64,000 nucleotides of DNA, taken from assembly GCA_964546435.1 (NCBI GenBank), contig CAZJKJ010000006.1, positions 1 through 64,000 of the forward strand, given 5' to 3'. Shown here one piece after another: positions 25,459 to 35,053 of the stretch (position 1 is the first letter of the stretch; each line of letters begins with the position of its first letter). The stretch is from CAYNST01 sp964546435 (GTDB taxonomy: Bacteria; Pseudomonadota; Gammaproteobacteria; Pseudomonadales; Cellvibrionaceae). The position numbers and the translations under genes were made by a program. The notes under the pieces were generated by a model. That model did no database searches. It was not told the origin of the DNA and was given only the letters and a program-made list of their open reading frames with translations.

Positions 25459-26427
25459 ATGACAATTACTGAACTTCGTTATGTCGTCATGCTCGATGAG
25501 GAAAAGCATTTCGGCCGTGCGGCCCAGCGCTGCCATGTGAGCCAGCCGACGCTGAGTATCGGGGTGAAGAAACTGGAGAAGGAGCTGGGGGCGGTACTGT
25601 TCGAGCGCACGCCCGCCGGGGTAAAGACAACGCCCGCAGGGGAGCGCGTGATCAGTGGCGCCCGCCTGCTGCTAGAGCAGGCTGCACGCATCGAAGATGA
25701 CGCCCGTCAGGGCCGGGACCCGTTAGTTGGCCGCCTGGCTTTGGGCGTATTGCCCTCAATTGCCCCCTATCTGTTGCCCCGATGCATTCCGGTACTGCAG
25801 CGGACTGCCCGGCAGATGCCGTTGTATGTTGAAGAAAGTGATGCCGCTTCCCTGATGACGCGCCTGCGCAATGGCGATCTCGACGTCGTCGTCGCCGCGC
25901 AACCCTTTGCCGCGCCAGAAGTGGTTGTTCAGGTTCTGCATCATGAGCCGTTCGTGGTATTGCTGCCGGCGCGGCATCGGCTGGCATCCCGGGAGATGTT
26001 GACGCCCGACGACCTGCGGGAGGAGCTGGTGCTGATGACTGCGCCGGGGTGCGATCTGCGTGAGCAGGTGCTCGCCTGCCTGCCATCGTTGCACCCGCAG
26101 GCCGGTACCGAACCGGGCGCATTCCGGGTCGAAGGTGCAACCCTGGATGCACTGCGGCACATGGTCGCGTCGGGGCTGGGCCTCACGGTGGTGCCGGCCA
26201 TGGCGGCGCGCTGTACGTTTTATTCCGGGGATGTGCTGGCAACCCGGCCATTCGCCGACCCGGCGCCTGGCCGTACTCTGGTGCTGGCCTGGCGTGCGAG
26301 CTTTCCGCGTCACGGCGCGGTGGAGGCTTTGCGGACCGCGATCATGGCGAGCTGCAACACGTTCTGGAAGGGGGGCATGCTGGCGGATTTTGACACGGCG
26401 GTGCTGGTAGACAACAAAGAATGGTAG
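25459..26427 (+). CDS. oxyR: OxyR, LysR-type peroxide sensor
   Basis: 322 residues from MTITELRYVVMLDEEKHFG. The DNA-binding helix 'HFGRAAQRCHVSQPTLS' is nearly the OxyR consensus, and the effector domain has 'LGVLPSIAPYLLPRCIPVL' and 'GLGLTVVPAMA'. Two cysteines, C198 and C207, in 'PGCDLREQVLAC' have exactly the nine-residue spacing and nearly the numbering of the redox pair C199/C208 of E. coli OxyR. That supports peroxide sensing by disulfide formation. The frame is open upstream to 25210 across the divergent promoter; I reject that extension. About 20 residues at the C-terminus are extra relative to E. coli. Confidence 0.88.
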   Translation: MTITELRYVVMLDEEKHFGRAAQRCHVSQPTLSIGVKKLEKELGAVLFERTPAGVKTTPAGERVISGARLLLEQAARIEDDARQGRDPLVGRLALGVLPSIAPYLLPRCIPVLQRTARQMPLYVEESDAASLMTRLRNGDLDVVVAAQPFAAPEVVVQVLHHEPFVVLLPARHRLASREMLTPDDLREELVLMTAPGCDLREQVLACLPSLHPQAGTEPGAFRVEGATLDALRHMVASGLGLTVVPAMAARCTFYSGDVLATRPFADPAPGRTLVLAWRASFPRHGAVEALRTAIMASCNTFWKGGMLADFDTAVLVDNKEW

Positions 26428-26491
26428 AAACACTGTCCGTCGGGCTGCTCGCGGTCGCAACTTCATTGCATTCCCTGTAGAAGAACGCTTT

Positions 26492-27982
26492 ATGAATCCC
26501 GTCAAAAAAATCGTCATTGTCGGTGGAGGGACAGCGGGCTGGCTGGCTGCAGCCTTGCTGAGCCACCAGTTCGCGGCGGCAACCTTGCAGATCGAACTGG
26601 TGGAGTCCGCCACAGTGGGGTCCATCGGGCTCGGCGAGTCTACGGTGCCGCCGTTTGTGGGATTACTGCGGCGGCTGGGTATCGACGAGCAGGACTTCAT
26701 GCGGGAGACGGACGCGACCTTCAAACTCGGCATCCGCTTTGTCGACTGGCGTGAGGCCCGGGACAGCTACTTTCATCCGTTCGGTCGCCTGGGCGGCGCC
26801 ATCGACGGCCACGACTTCTATCAGTGCTGGCTGAGCGCCTGTGCTCAAGGGGAAACCTGGGCGCTGGCGGATTTTTCTCCCAGCAAGGTGATGGCAGAAA
26901 GCGGCCGCTTCTTCTACCCCGATCAGGCCCGGGACACCCCCATCGGGGGCGCCAACTACGCGATGCATGTGGATGCGCGCAAGCTGGCCGACTATCTGCG
27001 GCGTTACGCGGAGGCGCGGGGCGTGCAGCACACGATTGGTCAGGTCACTGAAGTCAAACAGAACGACCAGGGCTTCATCACGCGCTTGTTGCTGGTGGAC
27101 GGGCGCCTGCTCGAGGGAGATTTCTTTATCGACTGCACCGGCTTCGGTGCCCGCCTGATGGGCACGACGCTGGGTACCCCGTATGTGGACTGGTCCCGCT
27201 ATCTCGTGTGTGACCGGGCGATTGCGGTCAAGACCGCCCCGGCGGAGGCGCCTCCGCCCTACACCCTGGCCAGGGCCCAGCGCGCCGGCTGGATGTGGAG
27301 CATTCCGTTGCGCCAGGCAGTAGGCCACGGGTATGTCTACGGCAGTGGTTTTTGCAGTGACGACGCGGCCCGTTCAACGCTACTGCGGTCGCTGCCCGGT
27401 CAACGGATCACCGAGCCCACCCAGGTTTCCTTCACCACCGGTCACCGCCAGCTGTTCTGGTCGAAAAACTGTTTGGCGCTGGGTTTGGCGGCGGGGTTTG
27501 TCGAGCCGCTTGAAGCCACCGCCATCCACCTGATCGCCCGGGGGCTGGAGCTGTTCCTGCGGGTATTTCCGGACAAGGACTGCCAGCCGAGCCTGCAGCG
27601 GGAATACAACCGCTGCATGACGGCGGATTTCGAGGAAGTTCGCGATTTTGTGGTGCTGCATTACTGGGCAACGGGCCGGCGCGATACACCCTTCTGGCGC
27701 TGGTGCAGCGAAATGACGCCGCCGGATTCCCTGCTGGAGCGGGTGGAGCTGTTCCGCACCCACGGGCACCTGCCCGAGCGCGGCGACCAGCTGTTTCGTC
27801 ACACCAGCTGGCAGGCGGTGCTCGAAGGCATGGGCGTGCGACCCGAAGCGCCGGGCCCGCGGGTACGTCAGGTCGACAGTGACCGCATCCGTTCGCAGCT
27901 GAATCTGGCCCGCGAAACCCTGGCGGGCATGGTGCGCACCTTACCGTCCCATCAGGACTTTCTGGACGAACTCCACCGCTGA
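26492..27982 (+). CDS. Flavin-dependent tryptophan halogenase family protein
   Basis: 496 residues. FAD motif 'VIVGGGTAGWLAAALL' at the N-terminus, 'GLGESTVPPF', a 'DATFKLGIRFVDW' segment whose Lys aligns in my reading with the catalytic Lys of PrnA/RebH, and the W-x-W-x-I-P motif 'WMWSIP' (about residues 266-271) that distinguishes halogenases from monooxygenases. Needs reduced FAD from a separate reductase, plus halide and oxygen. Cellvibrionales carry many such proteins near TonB receptors, with unknown substrates; here there is no biosynthetic cluster beside it. It follows oxyR by 64 bp and ends one base from the convergent MFS gene. Confidence 0.88.
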   Translation: MNPVKKIVIVGGGTAGWLAAALLSHQFAAATLQIELVESATVGSIGLGESTVPPFVGLLRRLGIDEQDFMRETDATFKLGIRFVDWREARDSYFHPFGRLGGAIDGHDFYQCWLSACAQGETWALADFSPSKVMAESGRFFYPDQARDTPIGGANYAMHVDARKLADYLRRYAEARGVQHTIGQVTEVKQNDQGFITRLLLVDGRLLEGDFFIDCTGFGARLMGTTLGTPYVDWSRYLVCDRAIAVKTAPAEAPPPYTLARAQRAGWMWSIPLRQAVGHGYVYGSGFCSDDAARSTLLRSLPGQRITEPTQVSFTTGHRQLFWSKNCLALGLAAGFVEPLEATAIHLIARGLELFLRVFPDKDCQPSLQREYNRCMTADFEEVRDFVVLHYWATGRRDTPFWRWCSEMTPPDSLLERVELFRTHGHLPERGDQLFRHTSWQAVLEGMGVRPEAPGPRVRQVDSDRIRSQLNLARETLAGMVRTLPSHQDFLDELHR

Positions 27983-27983
27983 C

Positions 27984-29615
27984 TCAAGTGGCCGACTGGC
28001 CTTCCACCCCGGGCTTGGCGGCTTTTTCCAGGACGGCACCGTGGATGTCCTCCAGCCGGCGTCCGCGGGTATCGATACCGTGTTTCAACAGCATGTGCGC
28101 ACACAGAAGCAGCGGTACGGCGATGATGGCGGCGGCCATGGCGAGGCTGTCGAACATGCCCAGCACGCCACACACCGCACCCAGAATTCCCCCCGTCTTC
28201 GAACTGGCAGCCACCATGCCCGCGCCCGTGCCGCGCAGATGAACGGGGTAGATCTCGGCCGCGTAGGGGATCAGCATCGCAATGATGCCGCTGGCACTGA
28301 TCAACAACAGGGCGGTCGCTACCGTCATGGCGGCCACCGATTGCACGGCGGTGAGGCCGAGGATGAGAAACAGCAGCAGGCTCAGTGCAGTCAACAGGTT
28401 GAACAGCACCAGTGTCTTGATGCTGCTCCAGCGATGATACAGCCAGATCACCACCGCAATGCCCGGCAGCGCCAGCAATCCTGATTTTGCCAGGAGCGCG
28501 TTGGCCACTTCCGCACTCATTCCCATGGCCCGCAGATTTGTGGGCAGCCACAGCAGAAAGCCGAAATTGACCAGACCCCAGGCGAGGCCGGAGCCAACGA
28601 GCCCTATCGATATCGCGGAGTAGGCGCCGCGCATCAAGTCCCGAAAGCCTTCTTGCTTATCCGTCTGTTCGGGGGTGTGGTGCGCCTCGGGGGTCACATC
28701 GTTATCGATGGTGCCGTTATAGCGCGCCAGCACCGCCCGGGCCTGGGTCGCCAGCCCCACACCCGCGAGAAAGCGGGGCGATTCGGGGATAAACCGATTC
28801 AGGAAAATCACCAGCAGACCGGTGGGCAGCCCGAGCATCCACAGCACCCGCCAGCTGAACATCGGTTCAATAATCGCCGCGGCACCCGAGGCCATCAGAT
28901 ACCCAAGGGACGTGCCCACTCCCCCCAGCGCCACCAGCAACCACCCCCGGTGCGCCGCGGGGATCATCTCAGCCATCAGGGTGAAGGTGATGGGCAGGAG
29001 CCCGCCGGCGGACATGCCCATCAGAAAACACATGATCAGGTTCCATTCGAAGCTGGGCATGGCGCCGCAGATGGCAGTGCCGATAAACATCAGTGCGGAC
29101 AGGAGAATGGCCGAGCGCCGCCCCAGCAGATCCGCCATCCGCCCCCACATGACGGAACCGACGGCAGTGCCGGTCAGGGCGACCAGCGCCAGAGTTCCGG
29201 CCGCGGTCTGCGAAATTGCATATTCCAGGGTCATGCCCGGCATCACAAAGCCGAGGGTTGCCGGTTTCATCACATCCACCGCCACGGCCACCAGCAGCGC
29301 ACCCACAAGGGTCCAGTGGGCGCGGTTAAGCGGGCTGGAGTCGGCAACATGAAAGTGGATTGCGCCGCTCTGGTCCTGTTGCCGCAGCAAGTCCAGGCGC
29401 GGCATCAGGCCATACCAGGCCAGCAGCAGCCCCAGGGGAATCAGGCCCATACCCACCAGCATGGTGGTATCCATCGGCATTCCGACCATCTGGTAATTCA
29501 TGTGGGAGGCGTGGACAAACATCGGAACGTGAGCAAGCACCCCCCCAGTAATGAAAATGCAGCCCAGCCAGAAGGCAACGGGGTGATGAAAACTCATGCT
29601 TGCAGTGCTCGTCAT
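27984..29615 (-). CDS. Major facilitator superfamily transporter
   Basis: 543 residues with about 12 hydrophobic segments and the MFS loop 2-3 signature 'GRMADLLGRRSAI' plus 'PESPRFLAG' after helix 6, which is typical of the metabolite:H+ symporter/sugar-like subgroup. Located in the inner membrane. A central cytoplasmic loop (about residues 285-320) is polar and His/Glu-rich. The gene converges on the tryptophan halogenase; no substrate can be assigned. An in-frame start at MSFHHP, six codons later, is also possible. Confidence 0.88.
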   Translation of the reverse strand: MTSTASMSFHHPVAFWLGCIFITGGVLAHVPMFVHASHMNYQMVGMPMDTTMLVGMGLIPLGLLLAWYGLMPRLDLLRQQDQSGAIHFHVADSSPLNRAHWTLVGALLVAVAVDVMKPATLGFVMPGMTLEYAISQTAAGTLALVALTGTAVGSVMWGRMADLLGRRSAILLSALMFIGTAICGAMPSFEWNLIMCFLMGMSAGGLLPITFTLMAEMIPAAHRGWLLVALGGVGTSLGYLMASGAAAIIEPMFSWRVLWMLGLPTGLLVIFLNRFIPESPRFLAGVGLATQARAVLARYNGTIDNDVTPEAHHTPEQTDKQEGFRDLMRGAYSAISIGLVGSGLAWGLVNFGFLLWLPTNLRAMGMSAEVANALLAKSGLLALPGIAVVIWLYHRWSSIKTLVLFNLLTALSLLLFLILGLTAVQSVAAMTVATALLLISASGIIAMLIPYAAEIYPVHLRGTGAGMVAASSKTGGILGAVCGVLGMFDSLAMAAAIIAVPLLLCAHMLLKHGIDTRGRRLEDIHGAVLEKAAKPGVEGQSAT

Positions 29616-29842
29616 AGATGCGGAATGCCTGGATCGGGTTATCGGGAGGCTCCGGGGAAGCCATGCGCGGTCTGGAATACTTCAGGTGGTTATTGTTATC
29701 AGCCAGCTTTGTAGCTGGCGAATTAAGGTCGGCGCAAGCAAAGGGCAATTGATTCTGTCTATCGCCATCCTTCATATGACCGGAACAGCTTTTGCTTTCC
29801 ATATCCAGGGGTGAGCGATATCACAAAAAAGAGAGCGAAGTT

Positions 29843-30424
29843 ATGAACGAAGAGCTGAATCTGACCGGGGTGCTGGAGCAGATTGACGACAAAGCCGAAG
29901 GCAAAAAGCTCACCTTTGGCGATATGGTAGAGGCCTTTGGCGACCGGGGCTACGGCCCGCTGCTGCTGTCGGCTGCGCTCATTGAAATGCTGCCCACCGG
30001 GTCCATCCCGGGGGTGCCGACCGTGCTGGCCATTGCCATTGTCCTGATCGCCGGGCAACTGGTATTTGGCCGCAAATCCCCCTGGATACCACGCTGGCTG
30101 GCAAATCGTGGCTTCAGCCGGAGCAAGTTCGAAAAAGCCCGGGAGAAACTCACGCCATTCACCACTAAGGTGGACAAGATCGTCAAACCCCGCCTCCAGT
30201 TTCTCGCCTCCGCACTGCCTGCGCGTCTGATCGGCGTTGTTTGCATAGTGCTTGCGGCCACCATGCCCCCTCTGGAAGTCATCCCCATGGCCTCCACCAT
30301 ACCCTCCGGGGCCATCGCAATCCTGGGACTGGGATTGAGTGTGCGCGACGGACTCCTGGTTTTGCTGGGGCTGATCGGCGCCGTCGGCGCCCTGTTCGCG
30401 ACCTTTCATTTTTTGTTTCTTTAG
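29843..30424 (+). CDS. ExoD-family membrane protein
   Basis: 193 residues from MNEELNLTG, preceded by GAGAGCGAAG. An N-terminal cytoplasmic 'TFGDMVEAFGDRGYGPLLLSAALIEMLPTGSIPGVPT' region (quoted in outline: GDRGYGPLLL then PTGSIPGVP) is the ExoD signature, followed by three to four membrane segments. Named for a Rhizobium exopolysaccharide gene needed for nodule invasion; the biochemical role is unknown. It stands alone, divergent from the MFS gene. Confidence 0.9.
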   Translation: MNEELNLTGVLEQIDDKAEGKKLTFGDMVEAFGDRGYGPLLLSAALIEMLPTGSIPGVPTVLAIAIVLIAGQLVFGRKSPWIPRWLANRGFSRSKFEKAREKLTPFTTKVDKIVKPRLQFLASALPARLIGVVCIVLAATMPPLEVIPMASTIPSGAIAILGLGLSVRDGLLVLLGLIGAVGALFATFHFLFL

Positions 30425-30751
30425 CCACAAAGCAGTATTGATCGCGACGGTCGCTGCCTTCATCATTGCGCGCTGATCAGGTTCGTCCCACGGAGGATAC
30501 CCTGGCGAGGTTTTGCAAACGGCCTCGCGGATTTTGAAAAATCTGCAGCGGTGTCTTCGCTTCGGCGTCTATTTTCGATGTTTTGCCAGAACTTAACCCG
30601 CTGGCGGGACTCCGAAACTTTCCCCGACGCTGCGGCGGGCATGCAGCTCCCGGACCTTCTATCAATTTCAATCAAGGTTTGTCGTTATTTTCGGGCGTGC
30701 CGGTCCGCTGGCCCTCCTGTTCCGTTTACTTCAGTTGCGAAAGGAATTCTC
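30425..30751. other. Intergenic region, no gene seen
   Basis: 327 bases between exoD and the RND adaptor. A short GCGAGG / CCTCGC stem near 30504-30527 could end the exoD transcript but lacks a T-run. The frame of the adaptor is open from 30551, yet this part is Cys/Arg/Ser-rich and without a ribosome site. The promoter of the RND operon should lie here; I could not fix it. Confidence 0.5.
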
Positions 30752-31828
30752 ATGGCTTTTCTGAAAAAGCTGACCCCCGTAAAACTGGCGATTATTTTGT
30801 CCCTGGTGCTCGCCATCTGGCTTCTGGCAGGCGAGAAGGACCGGACCCGGGAAGAGGCACCTGCACCGCAGCAGCGGCCCACCACCGGGTTGCATCAGGT
30901 TGAAGCGCGCTGGTCCAACGCCGAACCCCAGGAGAGCACGGTGGTGGTGCAGGGGCAGTTGCTGCCAAGCCAGAAAGTCGGCATCCAGGCGCAGGTGACG
31001 GGGCGGGTCGAGCGCCTGCTCAAGCAGCAGGGTGATCTGGTGAAAGCCGGCGAACCGCTGTTGCAACTGACCGACGAAGGCAGAAGCCAGTTACTGGCTC
31101 AGGCCCAGGCAAGTGTGCGCCTGCAACGCAATGAACTGGACAGTGCCCGCAAGCTGCAGGCGTCGCAGTTTGTACCCGATACGGAAATTGTCCGCCTGGA
31201 AAGCGAACTGGCGCGGGCTGAGGCGGAGCTTGCCAGCGCGAAGCTCGGCGTGACCCACAACCAGCCCCAGGCGCCTTTTGACGCGGTAGTGGATCGCCGT
31301 TATGTGGAGGTGGGCGAACTGGTGCAATCCGGAACCGTGCTGATGGATCTGGTCGATGTGCGGCAACTGAAGGTGACCGCCCAGCTGCCTCAGCAGGAAG
31401 TCGGGCGGGTTACGGTGGGCAATCCCGTGGTTCTGAACCTGCTTGACGGACGTCAATTGCCGGGAGAAGTCCGGTTCATCAGTCTGTCGGCGGATCCGGC
31501 CACCCGCAGTTTCTACATTGAGCTGGTCGCCAGCAATCCCGAGCAATGGCGGGTCGCTGGCGCCAGCGCCACCCTGCACATCCAGTTGCCGCAAATCATG
31601 GCCCATCGCCTGTCGCCGGCACTGTTGAGTCTCGACAAGGCCGGTCAGCTCGGTGTGTTCATTCTGGATGAGCAGAACACCGCCATCTTTCACCCCGTGA
31701 AAGTTGCCGCCATCGATAATGACGGTGCGGTGTTGACGGGGCTGCCGGAGCGGGTTCGCGTGATCACCCTCGGTGCCGGCTTTGTCCGCCACGGTCAGCA
31801 GGTCCGGGTAGCGGGAGCCAGTGAATGA
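30752..31828 (+). CDS. RND efflux periplasmic adaptor subunit
   Basis: 358 residues from MAFLKKLTP, with AAGGA upstream. An N-terminal membrane anchor (about 10-27) is followed by the adaptor layout: lipoyl half 'VGIQAQVTGRVERLLKQQGDLVKAGEPLLQL' (in outline VTGRV...GDLVKAGEPLLQL), a short coiled hairpin rich in Ala/Glu/Gln (about 115-150), the second lipoyl half 'QAPFDAVVDRRYVEVGELV' and beta-barrel domains. It joins an inner-membrane RND pump to an outer-membrane channel. Overlaps the permease gene by 4 bases. No outer-membrane factor gene is present, so TolC is presumably shared. Confidence 0.92.
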   Translation: MAFLKKLTPVKLAIILSLVLAIWLLAGEKDRTREEAPAPQQRPTTGLHQVEARWSNAEPQESTVVVQGQLLPSQKVGIQAQVTGRVERLLKQQGDLVKAGEPLLQLTDEGRSQLLAQAQASVRLQRNELDSARKLQASQFVPDTEIVRLESELARAEAELASAKLGVTHNQPQAPFDAVVDRRYVEVGELVQSGTVLMDLVDVRQLKVTAQLPQQEVGRVTVGNPVVLNLLDGRQLPGEVRFISLSADPATRSFYIELVASNPEQWRVAGASATLHIQLPQIMAHRLSPALLSLDKAGQLGVFILDEQNTAIFHPVKVAAIDNDGAVLTGLPERVRVITLGAGFVRHGQQVRVAGASE

Positions 31829-34800
31829 GAGCGCTGATCCATGCCGCCATTGATCGCGGCCGCGCCACCCGCGCACTCTTGCTGTTTCTCTGCATCGGCG
31901 GCATTTTTGCCTACGTGACCATCCCCAAAGAGGCCAACCCGGATGTCGCGATTCCGATGATGTACGTGTCCATGACCCTGGACGGCATCAGCCCGGAAGA
32001 CGCCGAACGTTTGCTGGTTCGCCCCATGGAACATGAGCTGCGATCGCTCGAAGGCATCCGGAAAATGACCTCGGTTGCGAGCGAGGGACACGCCTCGGTC
32101 ATGCTGGAGTTTGATGCCGGCTTCGATGCGGACCTGGCGCTTCAGGACGTGCGCGTCAAAGTCGATGACGCCCGCAGCCATCTGCCCGGCGAAGCGGACG
32201 AGCCCACGGTCAACGAAATCAACGTTGCACTTTTTCCGGTTCTGTCCATCGGTCTTTCGGGGCCGGTGTCCCAGAGCGAGCTGGTGTATCTCGCCCGCCA
32301 GTTGCAGGAGAACATCGAAGCCATCCCGGAAGTGCTGGAAGTGGACATCGGTGGTGACCGGGAGGATCTGCTGGAAATCGTGGTCGACCCCCAGGTTCTC
32401 GGCGGCTATGGTCTGGATTACATGCAGCTGTTCAACCTGGTGTCCAGCAACAACCGGTTGGTAGCCGCCGGCAGTCTGGACACCGGAGTGGGCCGGATGT
32501 CGATCAAGGTGCCCGGTGTCATCGAGGATCTGGAGGACGTTCTGTCCATGCCCATCAAGGTCGATGGCGATACCGTCGTCACCTTTGCGGACGTTGCCTC
32601 CATCAACCGCAGCTTCAAGGACCCCGCCGGTTTTGCCCGCATCAATGGCCAGCCGGCAGTGGTGCTGGAAGTCAAAAAGCGCTCCGGAGCCAACATCATC
32701 GAGACCATCGACCAGACCCGAAAACTGGTCGAGCAGGCAGAAGCACTGTTTCCGTCGGGGGTAGAAGTCACCTACATCATGGATCAGTCCCAGGAAGTCG
32801 AAAGCATGTTGTCGGACCTGCTCAATAACGTCCTGGCGGCGGTGGTGCTGGTGCTGATCCTGATCATCGCCACCATGGGAGTGCGCTCGGCAATCCTGGT
32901 GGGCGTGACGATCCCCGGCGCCTTTCTGACGGGGATTCTGGCCATCTGGATGATCGGCTACACGATGAACATCATCGTATTGTTTGCCCTGATTCTGGTG
33001 GCGGGAATGCTGGTGGACAGCGCTATTGTGGTCTGTGAACTCGCGGACCGGCACCTGGCCGAGGGCAAATTGCCCAAAGATGCGTGGGGTGAGGCCGCCA
33101 GCCGTATGGCCTGGCCAGTCATCGCATCCACGGCCACCACGATTGCAGTGTTTCTGCCGTTGCTGTTCTGGCCGGGCGTGGTGGGGCAGTTCATGAAGTA
33201 TCTGCCAGCCACGGTGGTGCTGTGTCTGCTGGCATCGCTGCTGATGGCACTGGTGTTTTTGCCGACCCTGGGCGCCATGCGGAAAAAGGCATTTGAACCC
33301 CATCCGGTAAATCCGAGCAAGGCGGGGGCCGCCTACGCGAAAGTGCTGGCGCTGTGTCTGCGCCATCCGGGCAAGTCGCTGCTTGCACTGCTGGCGTCCA
33401 TGATGCTGATATTCATCTCGTATGCCCAGTTCAATCGCGGCCTGGAGTTTTTCCCCGCCATCGAGCCCGAGTCGGCCCAGGTCTGGGTCCGGGCCCGTGG
33501 CGATCTGTCCATTTATGAGCGGGACAAGCTGCTGCAAACCGTGGAGAGCCGTCTGCTGGGGCTGTCAGAGGTCAAGGCGCTCTATGCCCGATCCATGGTG
33601 GCGGCCACGGGCGAGATGCCGCCGGATGTCGTGGGGACGCTGCAGTTCCAGTTCACCGACTGGCATGAGCGGCGCCGGGCGAGTGTGATCCTGGAAGAAA
33701 TGCGCCAGCTGACGGCGGACCTGCCCGGCATCATTCTCGAATTCAGGCAACAGGAGGGTGGCCCGGCCGACGGTAAACCCGTGGAGCTTGAAGTCAGTGG
33801 CGATGAGCCGGAGCAGACTGAACTGGCGGTTAACCGGTTGATTGAAAAAATGCAGGAACTCGGCGGTTTTATCGATATCGAGGACAACCGCAGCCTGCCG
33901 GGCGTCGAATGGCGGGTGCTGGTGGACCGGGCGGCGGCGGCGCGTTTTGGCGCGGACGTCACCACGGTTGGTAACGCGGTGCAGATGGTCACCAACGGCT
34001 TGCTGCTAGCCAAATACCGGCCCGAATATGCCAGCGACGAAGTGGACATCCGCGTGCGTTTCCCCGAAAGCTGGCGCTCGCTGGAACAGATGTCGCGACT
34101 GACCGTGAATACGCCGCGGGGTCAGGTTCCCCTGAGTAACTTCGTGAACGTCGTGCCGGGGCCCAAAACCAGTGTCCTCAACCGGGTGGATGGCAATCGC
34201 GGAGTCACCATCAAGGCGGATCTGGCTGAGGGTCACCAGGTCACCGAGCGCCTGAAGACCTTGCTCGCCAGTGGAGTGGAAATACCCAAAGGCGTGCGCG
34301 TCACCACGGCGGGGGAGAGCGCCGACCAGGAGGAAGCGGCAACTTTCCTGCTGACCGCCTTTTTCATCGCGATTTTCATGATGACGATGATTCTGCTGGT
34401 GCAGTTCAACAGCTGGTACCAGACCTTCCTGATCATGTCCGCCATTGTCTTTTCCACCGCTGGCGTGTTGCTGGGGCTGATGGTCAATGCCCAGCCGTTC
34501 GGGATAGTGATGGTGGGCATGGGGATTATCGGCCTGGCGGGCATCGTGGTGAACAACAACATCGTTTTGATCGACACCTACAATGGGATCCGGGCCGAAG
34601 GCGTCCCCCCGGTCGAGGCGGCCTATCAAACCGGGTGCCTGAGGTTGCGGCCGGTGCTGCTTACATCGATCACTACCGTGCTGGGGCTTATGCCGATGGT
34701 GCTGTCGGTCAACGTCAACCTGCTGGAGCCGAGCCTGGGCTTCGGCGCCCCGTCGACCCAGTGGTGGACCCAGCTGTCCAGTGCCATCGCCGGCGGACTG

Positions 34801-34950
34801 ACCTTTGCAACGGTCCTGACGCTGCTGATCACCCCCTGCATGCTCGTCCTGGGAGAGCGGTGGCGCAGCCGTCGCGACGTCGACGAACCTTCGGCTGAAG
34901 AGTCGGTGATCCTTCTGGAAGCACGGGCGGGGCCGTCGGATCAAACCTGA
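31825..34950 (+). CDS. RND efflux permease (AcrB/HAE1-like)
   Basis: 1041 residues with the twofold RND layout: helix 1, a large periplasmic loop, helices 2-7, a second loop and helices 8-12. The proton-relay segment 'GMLVDSAIVVCEL' in helix 4 has the conserved Asp, and 'GIVVNNNIVLIDTYN' is the matching helix 10 motif. Drives proton-coupled export of hydrophobic compounds from the periplasm or membrane. Its start overlaps the adaptor stop (ATGA). The substrate range is unknown; divergence from AcrB in the loops is expected. The C-terminal tail is acidic. Confidence 0.95.
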   Translation: MRALIHAAIDRGRATRALLLFLCIGGIFAYVTIPKEANPDVAIPMMYVSMTLDGISPEDAERLLVRPMEHELRSLEGIRKMTSVASEGHASVMLEFDAGFDADLALQDVRVKVDDARSHLPGEADEPTVNEINVALFPVLSIGLSGPVSQSELVYLARQLQENIEAIPEVLEVDIGGDREDLLEIVVDPQVLGGYGLDYMQLFNLVSSNNRLVAAGSLDTGVGRMSIKVPGVIEDLEDVLSMPIKVDGDTVVTFADVASINRSFKDPAGFARINGQPAVVLEVKKRSGANIIETIDQTRKLVEQAEALFPSGVEVTYIMDQSQEVESMLSDLLNNVLAAVVLVLILIIATMGVRSAILVGVTIPGAFLTGILAIWMIGYTMNIIVLFALILVAGMLVDSAIVVCELADRHLAEGKLPKDAWGEAASRMAWPVIASTATTIAVFLPLLFWPGVVGQFMKYLPATVVLCLLASLLMALVFLPTLGAMRKKAFEPHPVNPSKAGAAYAKVLALCLRHPGKSLLALLASMMLIFISYAQFNRGLEFFPAIEPESAQVWVRARGDLSIYERDKLLQTVESRLLGLSEVKALYARSMVAATGEMPPDVVGTLQFQFTDWHERRRASVILEEMRQLTADLPGIILEFRQQEGGPADGKPVELEVSGDEPEQTELAVNRLIEKMQELGGFIDIEDNRSLPGVEWRVLVDRAAAARFGADVTTVGNAVQMVTNGLLLAKYRPEYASDEVDIRVRFPESWRSLEQMSRLTVNTPRGQVPLSNFVNVVPGPKTSVLNRVDGNRGVTIKADLAEGHQVTERLKTLLASGVEIPKGVRVTTAGESADQEEAATFLLTAFFIAIFMMTMILLVQFNSWYQTFLIMSAIVFSTAGVLLGLMVNAQPFGIVMVGMGIIGLAGIVVNNNIVLIDTYNGIRAEGVPPVEAAYQTGCLRLRPVLLTSITTVLGLMPMVLSVNVNLLEPSLGFGAPSTQWWTQLSSAIAGGLTFATVLTLLITPCMLVLGERWRSRRDVDEPSAEESVILLEARAGPSDQT

Positions 34951-35053
34951 TCCGAGAGCCCCGGATGGCCTCGTTCTTGCTGCCTCTGTTACCGGAATTC
35001 ATTGAGTGAGCCATCCGGTGAAAGGCAAATTGATCCAGAGCGAGGAACGGGGT

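Noticed and set aside
31795..33537. 580-codon minus-strand frame opposite the RND permease
   Set aside because: Antisense shadow of a clear RND gene in GC-rich DNA; the product is His/Gln/Gly-rich with no domain.
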